Shown here: positions 44,261-56,032 of the stretch, in pieces
Layout: each line of letters begins with the position of its first letter
Numbering within the stretch: the stretch's first letter is position 1
Assembly (NCBI GenBank): GCA_021613535.1
Contig: CP075493.1
Coordinates: forward strand, 15,128,001-15,192,000
DNA length: 64,000 nt
DNA from: Adineta vaga
Taxonomy: Eukaryota; Rotifera
Direction: 5' to 3'
Notes under the pieces: model-generated
What the model was told of the DNA's origin: nothing
Database searches by the model: none
The model's input: only the letters and a program-made list of their open reading frames with translations
Program-made: the position numbers and the translations under genes

Positions 44261-44321
44261 ATGGGTGTGGGTGTGGGTGTGGGTATTGCCCTTATCCATC
44301 TTCACCCACACCCTCAAGATG
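44261..44321. repeat. Telomere-like hairpin at the junction of two truncated genes
   Basis: Left arm ATGGGTGTGGGTGTGGGTGT (three exact TGTGGG units), right arm CACCCACACCCTCAAGATG, with a short loop. The ART-family gene on its right and the Cys-rich gene on its left are both cut here. Confidence 0.85.
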
Positions 44322-45278
44322 TAAATGGTCGACTGCGTTGCTCTTCTTCACTTTGAGTACATAGATCGACAATGAATGGACGAAATAAAAGGAGAGCATC
44401 AATATCTTCAGTACGTAAAGCTGCATTTAATCGATGATAGAGAAATGAATCACGAGTATACCATCGAATTGCATCATATGGTTCGTATGTTGAACGAAAT
44501 TCTTCGATCATTTTCAGTTGAGCTGCATTATCTCTGTAATAATCAGCACACATATCAAGCATATCATCAAGAGTTTGTTTGGAAGATGGAATTTCTTTGA
44601 GTACATCCAATAGAATTAAAGACCACATAAATGAAGCAGCTTCAGCTGTAACATCTCGTATTGCGCGTTGCTTTTGTTCAAAAAAACGAAATGCTAATGA
44701 TTGTCGACGCCATGGAAATATATCCGCCGCTAATTCTTGTAACAAAATATTCCAGTCATCAAAATAATGTAATCTTTTATTAGATGTCGATGAGTCTGAA
44801 GATGTTTTCTGATGAATATAAATGCCTTTTAGCCATGAACATTGATTACACGATTCAGCTATCTCTTGACCTTCTTGTGTTGACAGAGTAATAACGAAAA
44901 TTCTATCTCTTTTTGACGCCATTCGAATATACTCAATACAAGAGTCAAGTTCAGTGAAATATTGATAATCTTTAATAACACATTTTATTCGTTGTTCAGG
45001 TGGTATTGTTAGAGGATAAAGTGATTCATCTTTAAAAAAATAAGTAATATAATATCATCATGGCGTTCATCATTCGATGGGATAGAAATCGTTGTAAAAG
45101 ATGAAGAAATCGATGTTGATCGAGACCATAATCCACTTGAATCTGATTGTACCTCGCAATTATCAGTACTCGGTGCTTGTATGAGCACAAATTGTGAATT
45201 GATTTCGAGCGAGTTTGATGATGTTGTCGCTAGAGATTCTGATTCAGATTCGGTAGATTGATTACTAACAAATGCCAT
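44314..45278 (-). pseudogene. Truncated ADP-ribosyltransferase/TPR-family protein, N-terminal region only
   Basis: The bdelloid ART/TPR family has a distinctive N-terminal region before the catalytic domain. Seen here: KDYQYFTELDSCIEYI, DRIFVITLSTQEGQEI, ACADYYRDN-type helix and the hallmark IRWYTRDSFLYHRLNAALRT followed by DIDALLLFRPFIVDL. The following ART fold and TPRs are absent: the frame stops at TGA 44316-44314, a codon contributed by the inserted hairpin (TCTTGA). The 5' part (MAFVSNQSTESESESL, Ser-rich) is in a different phase. The two would join with one more base in a run of seven A (plus strand 45034-45040), and no GT donor explains the shift. So the gene has both a frameshift and a 3' truncation. 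Confidence 0.7.
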
Positions 45279-45571
45279 ACTCTCACACGATCAAAGAAAG
45301 AATAAAACGATAATTTTCAATTTGTAAACTGAATTTCTTTCTTTCCTTCTTTACACAACATCCTTGAGTTTTTATTTTATAATGTTAGGCATTCAGTAAC
45401 CATTATCCGAGTAATAGGCAAATTATTATAATAGTTCGCGTATTCTTTACCTTTCGTAAGCATATTTGCCTTGTACAGGTATAAAACGTACACAAAAAAG
45501 ACAAATTTCCTTTTTTTTCATTTATTGAAAAGAAACGAAAAATTTAGATGATGAATAGAAGAAAAAGAAAG

Positions 45572-47569
45572 TTAAAGTTTATGTTCAATATTTGTTTCAT
45601 CTTTTTTCCATCGATATTTAATTATTCCATAACCTGTTATACCTAATATAAGCATAATAAGTAGAATAATTAATGCAATTCGAATACGAATAAATGGCAT
45701 TATTATATAAAATACCAGATAACCAAATGATTCCCAAAGACAAAAATTTGCAAAAGCAATTTCATTTTTTTCGGGAAATAAAATTCCATAAAGAACAGTT
45801 ATTTGTGTCAACCAAATTCCATCCGTTATACCCCAAAGTCCAATAATAACACAAAGAATAACTAATGTATTATCACCTGGCTTCCAAATAAGCATTGTAA
45901 TCACTAAAGAACAATCAATAAGAACTGCACAAATAAGAAATGGACAACGTCCAATAATTTTAATCAATTGGCCAAAAGTAAAACATCCAATAGAATTACA
46001 AACGCCATAGACAATAAAAACTAAACCAACATATTTCGGATTATTTGTGCAACTTATAAAAGCTTTTGAGAACATTGCAGAAAGAAATGCTTGTTCAAGA
46101 CCAATTAAAATTGTGATTGGAATAAGAAGAACTTGTGTTACATTTCCTATTTGTTTTATTGTAGATAAAAATAATTTCGTTGATTTACGAACCATTATTG
46201 AGAATTTTTCTGAAAAAAAAAACAACCAAATCAATTCATTTTAAGACCTAAATCAAAATTACCTCGAGATCGAACATGTCGTTGATCAAGAAAAATTAAT
46301 GTTAAAAGAATTGAACAAAAACATATACCAATATAAATAAAACATAGCATATCAATCTAAAACAATTCATAGAAGATTACATTCAAAATTGAACGAAATA
46401 ATTTACCGTTTTTCGCTCAACTGAATGAATATTTGAAGTATCATTATATTCTTTTTCATTAAAATCAGCACCACATTTGTCATACATAGTCGCATTTCCA
46501 TCGTATTGTTCTTCAGGTGATAGAATAAGATATGATAAAAGATTTCCCCAAATTTGTGCTTAAAAACAAAACCATTTGAATTAATTGAAAAAACAAAAAT
46601 AATATTCAAACCTGATTGATCAAACATATAGAAAATTCCCATCAATCGACTTGTCATTACTTCCTTTTTAACATTCGTATTTTGAGCATATACAGATGCT
46701 AAATCTGTTATATAACTATATGCTGATGTCCATAGTAATGGTGAAGATAAACCAACAAGAACAGAAGCTTAAATAAAAATATTCTCATTTATTTCCAAAT
46801 CGATTAATACGATCCCTCAGAAACTATATAAGGACCATCATTTCATCACAATAGAGCTCTAGTCGTACAGCGAGCGATATTTTCATGAAATGTTGATCTA
46901 TATTTTTTCACTTGGGATTTACCTGGATACATTATATATGCTTTTGGATAATAATTTGCGGCTACCATCAATAAAAACCTATAAAATATAAAAACAATGA
47001 ATATATATGTTCATCAATTTCTTTCGTTCTTTCTCGTAGAAATACCAGTTTGTATTATACTCTCTCCTCACATGCATTGTTCATAGAGATGAATATTCAA
47101 ATTTGAGTCCCATGATCTGGAAAAGTTTTATGAGAAATTGTCTGACCAATCCGTAAAGTTCAATAAGATAATTATTATATTTGTGTTCAAAATCTTTTCT
47201 ATAAGAAAGAGAAAAATGAGTCATGAAATTTTATTATACGTACGGTATTTGACTTAGAAATAGTGTCCATTTGAAGCCAAATACAGATATAATTGGATGT
47301 GTTAAAAATAATGATGAGAAAAGAAAACATCCATGAATTATTGATAATGAGTTAACGCCAATATTTCCATCTGTATTGATTGAACTTTGAAGGTTTTTGA
47401 TTGAATCATATGCAATATATTGAAGAAGAAATGTTAAAGATATGACTAATAAATTTTTATATGTTAAAAATCGAATATTTTCCGTCTTCTCCACTTGTTG
47501 TACGTCAATTTCAATACTGACGTTTACGCGAACTTCTACCGAATCTTCAATAGCTGAAACGATTGACAT
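45572..47569 (-). CDS. UNC-93-like major facilitator transporter
   Basis: Six exons (47569-47244, 46978-46923, 46767-46612, 46558-46407, 46356-46263, 46209-45572) join in frame to 473 residues with about 11-12 hydrophobic helices. Typical family traits are YKNLLVISLTFLLQYIAYDS near the N-terminus, SLQSS-like LQSSIN, GVNSLSIIHGCFLFSSLFL, HPIISVFGFKW and, in the second half, GLWGITDGIWLTQITVLYGI. An extracellular Asn/Cys-bearing loop lies mid-protein. UNC-93 proteins act in membrane trafficking or as ion-channel regulators in animals. Intact. Confidence 0.85.
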
Positions 47570-48520
47570 TGTTCTCTTCTTATTACCGATGTGGAAATAA
47601 AACAATATTCATATATTGAATACTTTTTAAATAATCTATAATAGAAAAAAACTTCTTTATAGGCGACCAGCAAAGCAATTTGACTTCTAAAATGCATTTT
47701 CTTCAACTGGAAAGAAGTTTTTCGCCAACTTAAAAAGTTCATACTCGTGATCCCCACAGCTAACATTGTACCAAATAACGTAAAAATTTTGTACTTGACG
47801 TACATCGATTGATACGCGTTATATCTTGTGAGGATATGTATTTATTGAAGAAGAGAAACGAGTAAAATGACGAACATGGTTTTGCTTTGTTGATTTTGTC
47901 CTTAAATGACATCATCGATAATTATTGAAGATAGAAGATGACGAAAAATACCATAGTTTTCTTTTATTTACTGTGTCTAAGCAAATTTTCAAAACGTTTC
48001 TTTTTCCATATATGATTTGATAGATCTCATTGAACTCTTCAAACTGTGCATAGGAAAAAAATAGGTGAATCAACCTGTTTAATAAAATAAAAATATTCAT
48101 TCTTGATTTGCTTCTATCTTTCATTAAAATTCAAATCTAAACTTGTGAAATGTTTGAAAGTAAAGTAGAACAATATTATTTGCTTACGTCAAATTCATCT
48201 ATTTAAGTTTAACTTTATCTACTTTATTATTGAAAGTAAAATAGACTTGATCTAGTTATTTCGAAAAAAGAACAGGACAAGGTAAAATGAAATACTTCAT
48301 TAAATAGAGATAAAAGTCCTATTCATAGTCACATGTTTAATGTCTTTTGAATAAAAAAAAGAAGAAGAAGCCTCTTCGATATCTTCTTTATTGATAAAAC
48401 AAATTCTTTTTTTTCTTAAGTACTATACCTTTGTTGGTTAACTCGCGAATATATATAGTCAAGACACAACTATGTAAATTCATTCCTTTTTTTAAACATC
48501 GAACAACAACAACAACAGCA
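47570..48520. other. Intergenic region
   Basis: No gene found. Short minus-strand frames here (47912-48124 and others) look like chance. A CAA-rich leader (GAACAACAACAACAACAGCA) directly precedes the ATG at 48521. Confidence 0.4.
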
Positions 48521-49075
48521 ATGGATAAGACTACTCAATTCATTTATATTATGGGTTTAATGTTATTAATGGTAACATTCATGACAGGAACTGCATTTGG
48601 TCATCGTCCAAGACATTTGAATAAAAAACTTCAAGATACAGATTGTGTAACAACAACAATACGTAATCAAGCATGTCATCGTGATCATTGCGGTAATAGT
48701 ACAACTTATGTTCGTGGATGTGATACATATGATGGTGGATCATGTGACAATTTAACTGTTACATATACTGTCCATAATTCAAGCAGTTGGCGTAATACAA
48801 CTTGTGATCTTTATGCTTGTCAAGATTATATCGATAATGATGACTGTGCAAATGCAAATTTAACATTTCGTTCTTGTACAAATGGAGATTGTTATAGTGG
48901 TATAACTCATATTCATGGTTGTTTTAGTTCGTCTTATATCATAAATCAATTGACTGGTCCATCTGTTCTTACTATTCTTGGTATTAATGATAATCTCAAA
49001 GATTATTTTAATATTCCTTGTCTTAATTTTCTTTTCGACACTCTTCATCAACGTCATTCGAATAAGAAGAAATAG
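48521..49075 (+). CDS. Secreted Cys-rich protein
   Basis: 184 residues from ATG 48521, chosen because it directly precedes a signal peptide (FIYIMGLMLLMVTFMTGTAFG). The mature part has about 13 Cys in two rough repeats of the form C-T-x-x-C ... GDxYSGITHIHGC / GNSTTYVRGC, with many NxT/S glycosylation sites (NST, NLT, NSSS, NTT, NLT). Single exon, no recognised family; it looks like a small extracellular disulfide-rich protein. Basic tail RHSNKKK. Confidence 0.65.
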   Translation: MDKTTQFIYIMGLMLLMVTFMTGTAFGHRPRHLNKKLQDTDCVTTTIRNQACHRDHCGNSTTYVRGCDTYDGGSCDNLTVTYTVHNSSSWRNTTCDLYACQDYIDNDDCANANLTFRSCTNGDCYSGITHIHGCFSSSYIINQLTGPSVLTILGINDNLKDYFNIPCLNFLFDTLHQRHSNKKK

Positions 49076-50486
49076 GAGTAAGTCTTCGAAATAATTTATT
49101 ATTTACAATTAATTTTCATTATTCTAGAAAATATATGGCACAACGATCGTATATTCATTCTTTCTTCATATTGCTATCAAAGATTAGTTTTTTTTCCTTC
49201 TTTTTTTCAATAAATTAATTTCGAAATGTAATCATCATGGATGTGCGGTATAAAGCTATCGTCTAGATAAAAAGAATCTTGTTTTCGAGCTTAATTCCAA
49301 ATGATAATTCATCGTTTTGATTAACAACTTGTCTAAGAAGAGAACTACTCAACTGTGTAAATGAAACAGTATGGAAGTGACCTCTAAATGAAGAAAACAG
49401 ATGACAATAACTATTCTTTGACATTTTTATCTTATAGCTTACTAATGAACCGAAACTCGCATAACTTTTCTCAAGATAAAGCTTATTTTCTTTTTGTTTA
49501 ATATCATGTGATAACGATTGCTTTCCCAAATCGTCAACATAATCAATATTCATACAATCTTCGAAAATATTCTTTGGGACCAAAAAAGAACATATCTGAA
49601 TATGAGTCCTCATTGACTCGTATAATTGTATACAGAAAGATTTTCTCTTCTTTTTATTATTATTTTCAGTAGAGTTGTTGTCATATTTATAAAAACACCG
49701 TCCATTACGAATGTAGCGTTGATTGATATCTTTTTGTCGTCGATTGCTCTTACTATCTTACATGTTTAGCTAGGGATTAACGATCTAAGACAAATAGCAA
49801 GTTTATTCAAAGGAAAGGTTATCAATTATTCTCATTTATTTCCACATAAACGATACTTTGAATATGATATTATGACGATATGTAGATATTTTATTTATAT
49901 GCAAAACTATGATTATGAGTTGTTGGTTTTTTTTCATTCTATATAGATACAAGAATCGAGAAAAGAAGTAGTTCAAGGATTAATTTGTATGCTTCCACAA
50001 ATAACAATGCCCTTATAGAACGAAAGAAAAACAATCATCGAATAACTATATCGATGACAAGCAAGAATTAGGTGTTATAAATATATAAGTGAAAGGAAAG
50101 AGAGAATTCGGTACTTTGAACTCGTGGTATATAAATATACAAGCGAGAAGAAAAGAAGAATATACACTAAGAAGTAAGAATACAAACATATCAAAAGAAA
50201 AGAAAAGGTGAGAGTTTATTCAATAATAATTCTTTCTATTTTTGTTTTCTTTTTCTACCATAGCCCATATATGATATCCATCTGGTTTTCTTCCATACTA
50301 TACTGCTCTATTTATCGTATAATTAATTATTGATGGTAACGAAATTAACATGCAGGTAGAGAAAGTAATACATATGCGTAATGAATAGTCTGATATGAAA
50401 TTGACCTCACATCGTATTATTCTAAATATTGTGTTTCAGATCTTCTATATTCGTTATTATCATCATGAACTAATTACATACAGAAA
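49076..50486. other. Intergenic region
   Basis: AT-rich, with no supported gene. The 116-codon minus frame at 49263-49613 has no recognisable feature. Confidence 0.4.
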
Positions 50487-51350
50487 ATGGTATTGTCTTT
50501 GGTAATTGTTATATGTATCGTTATTGTTATTGGGACTGGTAGTCTGTATTTACTGAAGTATTTCATAAGACATCGTCATTCTTATATGAATATAGAACAG
50601 TTTTGTGAATTGGCACATCAACATGAACAATGTAGTACTAATGATGAAGACGGAGTGACAAGTGTTATCGAAGAGATGTTCAATGAATCTCCATTTTACA
50701 AAGCAAATCATGTTAGATCAAATTTAGATTATATTCATTTATACAAATATCTTCGTGAATTTTGTTGTCAAAAATCTTTATATACAAACCGTCAAGGACC
50801 TGTCTGTCCATTTCTACCGCGTGCGTTCAAAGAACAATCGATTTATTTTTTTGATGATATTTACAGTGAAACGAAACAAGAATTAATTGAAATTGTTCGA
50901 CAATGTAGAAATGATTATCTTTCTGTTTTAAAACCAATTGAATTTGAAAACAGAAGTTTAATAGTTTATAAAACTTTGATTATTCTCATACGAAACACAT
51001 CAATATCACATGAAATAGTCGATCAAATACAAATGGAACTCAAATCAGAATTTATTTTAAAATATGGCCTTATGTTGGGTGAATTTCATTTATCATCAAA
51101 TTCATCTGCAATTAAAAACAAAGATTTTTATCCATTACGTACGAAAACACCACTCTTAGTTATACGACGTTTGGTTGCAAATGATATCATATTTTTAAAT
51201 CAAAAAGATAGATATTCCAAAGATATACGTTCAAAAATGATCAAAATGTACATTGATTTAGATAAAAATGGATTGTTACATTCAAGAAAGGATCATTATT
51301 TACGTACAGCACATGAACTTCTTCACGAATTGAATAACAATGATGAGTAA
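50487..51350 (+). CDS. Membrane-anchored DUF6875-like protein
   Basis: 287 residues, no introns. An N-terminal membrane anchor (VLSLVIVICIVIVIGTGSLY) is followed by a domain whose conserved words match the bacterial DUF6875 family: RQGPVCPFLPRA, a central helix pair, LMLGEFHLSSNSSAIKN, FYPLRTKTPLLVIRRLVAND and IIFL. The family has no established reaction; in bacteria it is often near natural-product genes. An intronless, bacterial-type domain in an animal window suggests horizontal acquisition, common in bdelloids, with an added membrane anchor. Family assignment is from memory of motifs and untested. Confidence 0.6.
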   Translation: MVLSLVIVICIVIVIGTGSLYLLKYFIRHRHSYMNIEQFCELAHQHEQCSTNDEDGVTSVIEEMFNESPFYKANHVRSNLDYIHLYKYLREFCCQKSLYTNRQGPVCPFLPRAFKEQSIYFFDDIYSETKQELIEIVRQCRNDYLSVLKPIEFENRSLIVYKTLIILIRNTSISHEIVDQIQMELKSEFILKYGLMLGEFHLSSNSSAIKNKDFYPLRTKTPLLVIRRLVANDIIFLNQKDRYSKDIRSKMIKMYIDLDKNGLLHSRKDHYLRTAHELLHELNNNDE

Positions 51351-51407
51351 TTTCGAATCGCATTGTAAATATCATCATAGATGATTTACATTAAATTCTT
51401 TATTTTT

Positions 51408-51866
51408 CGTAGAAATAAACTTGAGATTAATCTTCGAAATTTTCATAAATATTTATACAACTGATATACGACTTTCAAAAATCGAGGATTCACGCGAACA
51501 TCACATAAAACATGTGCATCCTAAAGATTCTATGAACAGCGTATTTCGTATTGATCAAGTGATAAAAAATCAGAACAAAAATCATTGGAATGTTATGCTT
51601 ACAGACTATATTCGAAGTGAAACTAAAGGATCTACTATGGTTGGCATCGTTTGGGTCAAATATTAATTCGAATGGGAAAATGGGAGAAAGGAAATGAAAT
51701 CTATCAAAATTTACTTGCATCCGCTTCAGAAATGAATGTCATATCGATCTGGCTCTTTTCAACAATTAATTTGATATTATTTGGGAAAAGAGTAGCAATT
51801 ATGAGAAATCACTAGTCTATTACCGTAAAACACTGGAAATAACTGAAAGAAATTCGATAGATATGG
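51408..51866 (+). pseudogene. Relic of an ADP-ribosyltransferase/TPR gene
   Basis: Three reading frames together match the end of the ART domain and the first TPRs of the bdelloid family: MNSVFRIDQV and LTDYIRSETKG in one frame, LGQILIRMGKWEKGNEIYQN in the next, and NYEKSLVYYRKTLEITERNS in the third, ending at a GTGAGT donor-like site. At least two frameshifts and the loss of the catalytic half show it is dead. It sits 60 bp downstream of the DUF6875-like gene. Confidence 0.7.
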
Positions 51867-52202
51867 TGAGTCAATTTTTTCTACGATTCTGCAGTCTTCG
51901 TATTTTTGAGTTAAAGTATTTCAAAATGACTGCTATCAAAGTAATAATGAAATATGTTCGGCTAATAATCATAAAAGTCAAAGTTAATATACTTTTCTAT
52001 GATATCAAAACGTAATGTGGTTCGAATGTGTAACATCAGTTATATTCGTTTTCAAGGTGTTTATGATCTTTGTTTTTGAGAAGAATATTTTATCGCTTTC
52101 GTTTCTTAGCTATCGCTAGAGCACTTACTCATATGTATATATATATACAAGTATATACCATTATACTCAATAGTTCTTAACAGAGAATTTTGTCTTTACT
52201 TG
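51867..52202. other. Intergenic region, likely promoter of the cupin gene
   Basis: AT-rich; includes a TATATATATATAC run at about 52136-52149, roughly 55 bp before the ATG. No other feature. Confidence 0.35.
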
Positions 52203-52974
52203 ATGATCATGATGAAAAATATCATTGGCAAAATTAGTTCGAACAGTTTACTGACGATTGGTATTTTTGTTCTTATTCTAAATTTAATACCGATTGTAGC
52301 AAGTGCAGATGCTTCTGGTGATGATGAAGGAAAAAATCTCAAGGCTAAACTTGCATCAACGGTAACTGAATTGGATTTGCAAGCTCTCTTAACCGATGAA
52401 CAGTTTGTGTTTGATTTTAATAAAACTACTGAGGGTGTCGCGTTAGGAGATGGTGGTCGAATCGTGGTTGCATCAGTAAGTTTGATGAATTATTCTATTT
52501 CGTTTCTATTCATTTTTATGCTTTTAGGCTGCAGTTTTTCCAGCTTTAATCAAACATGATATTGCCATGGCTGTAGGTTCTATTGAACCATGTGGATTAG
52601 TTCTACCGCATACTCATCGAGCTACTGAACTCGTTTATGTTTCTCAAGGCAAATTTGAAGCTGGTTTCATTCAAGAAAATGGAGGTCGTTTTATTAAGAA
52701 TGTCATCGTTGCTGGTCAAGTTGTTGTTTTTCCTGAAGGTTCAATTCATTTTGCACAAAATTTAAATTGTGAACCAGCTTTCTTTATTGCATCATTCAAT
52801 TCAGCTGATCCCGGGGTTCAAATAACAGCAGATAATGCTATTAAAGGTTTACCTGTTGATATTGTAGCAGCAAGTCTGGGAATTAGCATCAAAGCAGCAA
52901 AGGATTTAAGAGATTCGTTACCTGCAGTACCATCACTTGGATCGCAAGAATGTCGAAAAAAGTGTAAACTCTGA
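52203..52974 (+). CDS. Secreted cupin (germin/spherulin-like)
   Basis: Exons 52203-52475 and 52528-52974. ATG 52203 is chosen because it precedes a signal peptide (SLLTIGIFVLILNLIPIVASA). One cupin barrel follows with both metal-binding motifs complete: HTHRATE with G six residues on (motif 1: two His, Glu), and GQVVVFPEGSIHFAQN (motif 2: His, Asn). The C-terminal tail IVAASLGISIKAAKDL is typical of spherulin-1-like germins. Such proteins bind Mn and may act as oxalate oxidase, superoxide dismutase or stress proteins; the activity here is unknown. The closest sequence in the window is the cupin half of the gene at 53519-55516, and the 3' ends share a CTTTTTCGAAATAAA(C/T)AAT poly(A)-signal region. 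Confidence 0.85.
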
Positions 52975-53518
52975 TTTATATCGATTAATGAACTAAAAAA
53001 AGAATGATATTTTTCTTTTTTTCTTTTTTCTTTTTCGAAATAAACAATGCTGAAAAACTTAATGAAATCGTTTGCTTAGATTATGTTTAACCAAGTCTGA
53101 TACTGAGTGATAAAACAAGCATATGTTTCACGTATGATCATCAAGGGTCATTATTATTGATGCCCTTAGAAGACAAATATCTGAAGTGCTAATAATCTTT
53201 CAGCAGAGTATTGAGTTCGTTTTTAATGATATAGACAATAAATCTTTAAGTAATAAATCATAAAATTAATCCGAACATATAATCTATTTTATGATGATGA
53301 AAACACACTTGTATACATGGCATGGTACTTGAAAACATCTAAAGGTAGAATGTTTTATTTGTGAATATATAAAGAATATACGAAGAGTGGACTGATTATA
53401 CTTTCGAACATTGATCGGGTATGTGTGCTGTCAATAGCTATTTATTTACTTAAGAATTCCTAGAAAGAAATATCGTATTATTCGAATTTAGAATTGAACG
53501 AAATAGTTTACTCGTACA
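52975..53518. other. Intergenic region
   Basis: 3' end of the cupin gene and upstream of the next gene; a TGATCATCAAGGGTCATTATT palindromic-looking stretch near 53137 is the only structure seen. Confidence 0.35.
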
Positions 53519-55516
53519 ATGAAATTTAACGCTGTGTCTGTATGTGATGAACAAGAAGATGGGCTGGAATTGCAAGACATGACAATGTTAACTAAACAAC
53601 GAAGATCATTTGTAAGACCAGTAGGATATAAACAATCGTAAGATTTGATATAATAATCTACAAGAAGAAAATACACTGGAATTATGTTGCTTATGTTTAT
53701 AGAGATTCACAAAAACGAAAACTTCTGGTCGTTGTGACCTTAATGTTGATCGTGGTGAGTGGCTTCGCGGTTTTATTCATTTCACGCCATTCAAATAAGG
53801 AAAATGTTGATGATCAAAACGGTAAGAAATTAACATTTATAGCATTTCTTAAAAATAAATCCCATTGCATTCATTACAGAAAATACAAATGAATGGGGTT
53901 TGGATGAAGATGTTTCGATGGACAATGGAACTCTTCGAGTGAAATCATATTCGGAATATGTCAGTAATATTCTGTTGTTCATGTATACATAAAAGGATTG
54001 TCTTGTTCAATGTAGCAACAGTCCAAAAGACCTGAAAAGGTTGGCTTCACGAATATATTTGTTCGTAAGCCGAACAAGGCTGGTAGTGGAAAATCATCAG
54101 CAGATCGAATTCGATTTCCAACTGCTCGTTATACTCGTCACAATTTTCGTATATCGCTTTAATCTATTTGATATTGCGATATAATCATGACTTTTTTTCT
54201 AGCTTTAAGAGGACAATTTATTAATTTACTTCCGCAAGTTCCGATTTATTTTGACCGACGTACTCGACAAACAATCATTTATTCACCAGCAGGTGGATGT
54301 GAGTAATTCTATTTGAGAAAGTTATTGATGATAATAGATTATTCGTTTCAGACTACATTTTACCACCTTTAATCAATTTCTATGGAGAGTTATTTTCCAT
54401 TGCGGAATTGATTGCATCGGGCTATGCCAGTTTAGTTAGTAGTGGAAGTCAACCAATCGGTCCAATCAATATGGCACCAATTTTTCAGCCAACACCAAGT
54501 GAGTTAGTCTCCTTCAAAATCTGTATTGCTATGTTTTAATAATTGTTAGTAATCGGTCATGGTATACCTCAGATCAATAGATTCACTGGAAGTTTTCGAG
54601 GTGGTTATCGAACAAACTATGGTCGATTTCCACTTCGCAAATATCCAGAGAAACGTGTCACCTTAGATTTCGATGATGAAACCGATGAAGAGGACAGTTA
54701 CGAATCGCCATCATATTCACGTGACAATTATAAAGCACCGTCATATTCTAACAAATACTACAAAAGACCATCATATTCACGTTTCAAGGATGATAAACCA
54801 CGGACGAATCAAAGTAATGTAGAGTATGCTATTATCACTGTTATTGTCATTGCGATTTTAGGTATTCCAAAAGTTGATAAAGCTGCACTTCAACTTGCAG
54901 TTACTGAACTTGATCGACAAGCTCTATTAACTGATGAACAATTTGTCTTCGATTATCGTAATGCTTGGACAGGAGTTGCCAGTGGAAAAGGTGGCCGTAT
55001 TACTCTTGCAACGGTATTATCAAAACATAAACTTGCTTTTTCGTCAGATAATTATTTTTGCTTTAGGCAAATAACTTTCCGGCTCTGATTGGTCGCGGTT
55101 CGGCCATGAGCATTGGAAATATTAAACCGTGTGGTTTCGTTCTACCACATTTACATCCACGCGCCGATGAACTTTTCTTCATGATTTCGGGTGAAATGCA
55201 AGCAGGTTTCATTCAAGAAAATGGAGGCCGATTCATTGTTAATACACTAGTTGCGGGTCAATGTATGGTGTTTCCTCAAGGTTCCATTCACTATGAACTA
55301 AACTTAAGCTGCAAGCCAGCTATATATCTAGCAGCTTTCAATTCAGCCGATCCAGGTTCACAAGCCGTACTCAATCGGCTTATCGGAGACTTACCATTAG
55401 ATATAGTTAGTGCAAGTCTTGGCGTTGATAGCAAAACCGTGAAAACTATCAACGCTACCATACCGCAAAATCCAGCACTCGGAACTGAAGATTGTCGAAA
55501 ACGGTGTGGTCTATAA
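53519..55516 (+). CDS. Type II membrane protein with C-terminal cupin domain (chimeric gene)
   Basis: Nine exons (53519-53637, 53703-53821, 53880-53959, 54016-54148, 54203-54298, 54352-54498, 54550-54813, 54862-55013, 55067-55516) join in frame to 519 residues. Residues 1-42 are cytoplasmic; one transmembrane helix (LLVVVTLMLIVVSGFAVLFI) follows; then a stalk module with PIYFDRRTRQTIIYSPAGG, YILPPLINFYGELFSIAELI, GHGIPQINRFTGSFRGGYRT and an acidic Tyr/Ser repeat (SPSYSRDNYKAPSYSNKYYK). A 48-bp intron then leads into a complete germin-type cupin (HLHPRADE; GQCMVFPQGSIHYELN). The stalk module recurs, with the same exon sizes, in the next gene but joined to an oxidase. No in-frame Met precedes the cupin part, so an independent cupin start is unlikely. 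Confidence 0.7.
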
Positions 55517-56032
55517 GACAGATGTATTTGAGAGAAAATTAACTCTTTTCTTTTTCGAAATAAATAATCATGAAAAAATAGTATTGTTCAATCTTCGCAA
55601 ATTCTTGAAAGATGCATATTTTTCTTTTGAATGCTTCCACTGTTTATCTGAAAAAGCACTCAGAGTTCAAACGTAAATGTCGGTCATCTTTGTCCTCTTT
55701 CTTTCGTTCGTTTTGTTGACTATGATAAAGGTTAAAACATAATTTCATTTTCTCAACAATTTATCTTTGATAATAAGCATGAAGACAGTGTATGACTATT
55801 AGTTATATTATCTAACATCATGTGATCAAGAAAGTAACAAAAAAGCACAAGACGCATTTTTCTTATCATTATTGTTTTACTTTAGATACTTTAAAAACGA
55901 ATCTTTTGTATAAAAGAAGTAATCAACATTTCATATTCAAAACATTGAAAAATTCGAAGGTAAAGATAGTGTTGAATTGTACTAGAATTCTGAATAAAAT
56001 TCACTTTTTGAATCACGTATCGACATCTAGAA
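55517..56032. other. Intergenic region
   Basis: 3' end of the chimeric cupin gene (poly(A)-like CGAAATAAATAAT at about 55557) and promoter region of the next gene; no gene seen. Confidence 0.35.

Noticed and set aside
49263-49613. 116-codon minus-strand frame
   Set aside because: No recognisable motif, no supporting neighbours and AT-driven composition.
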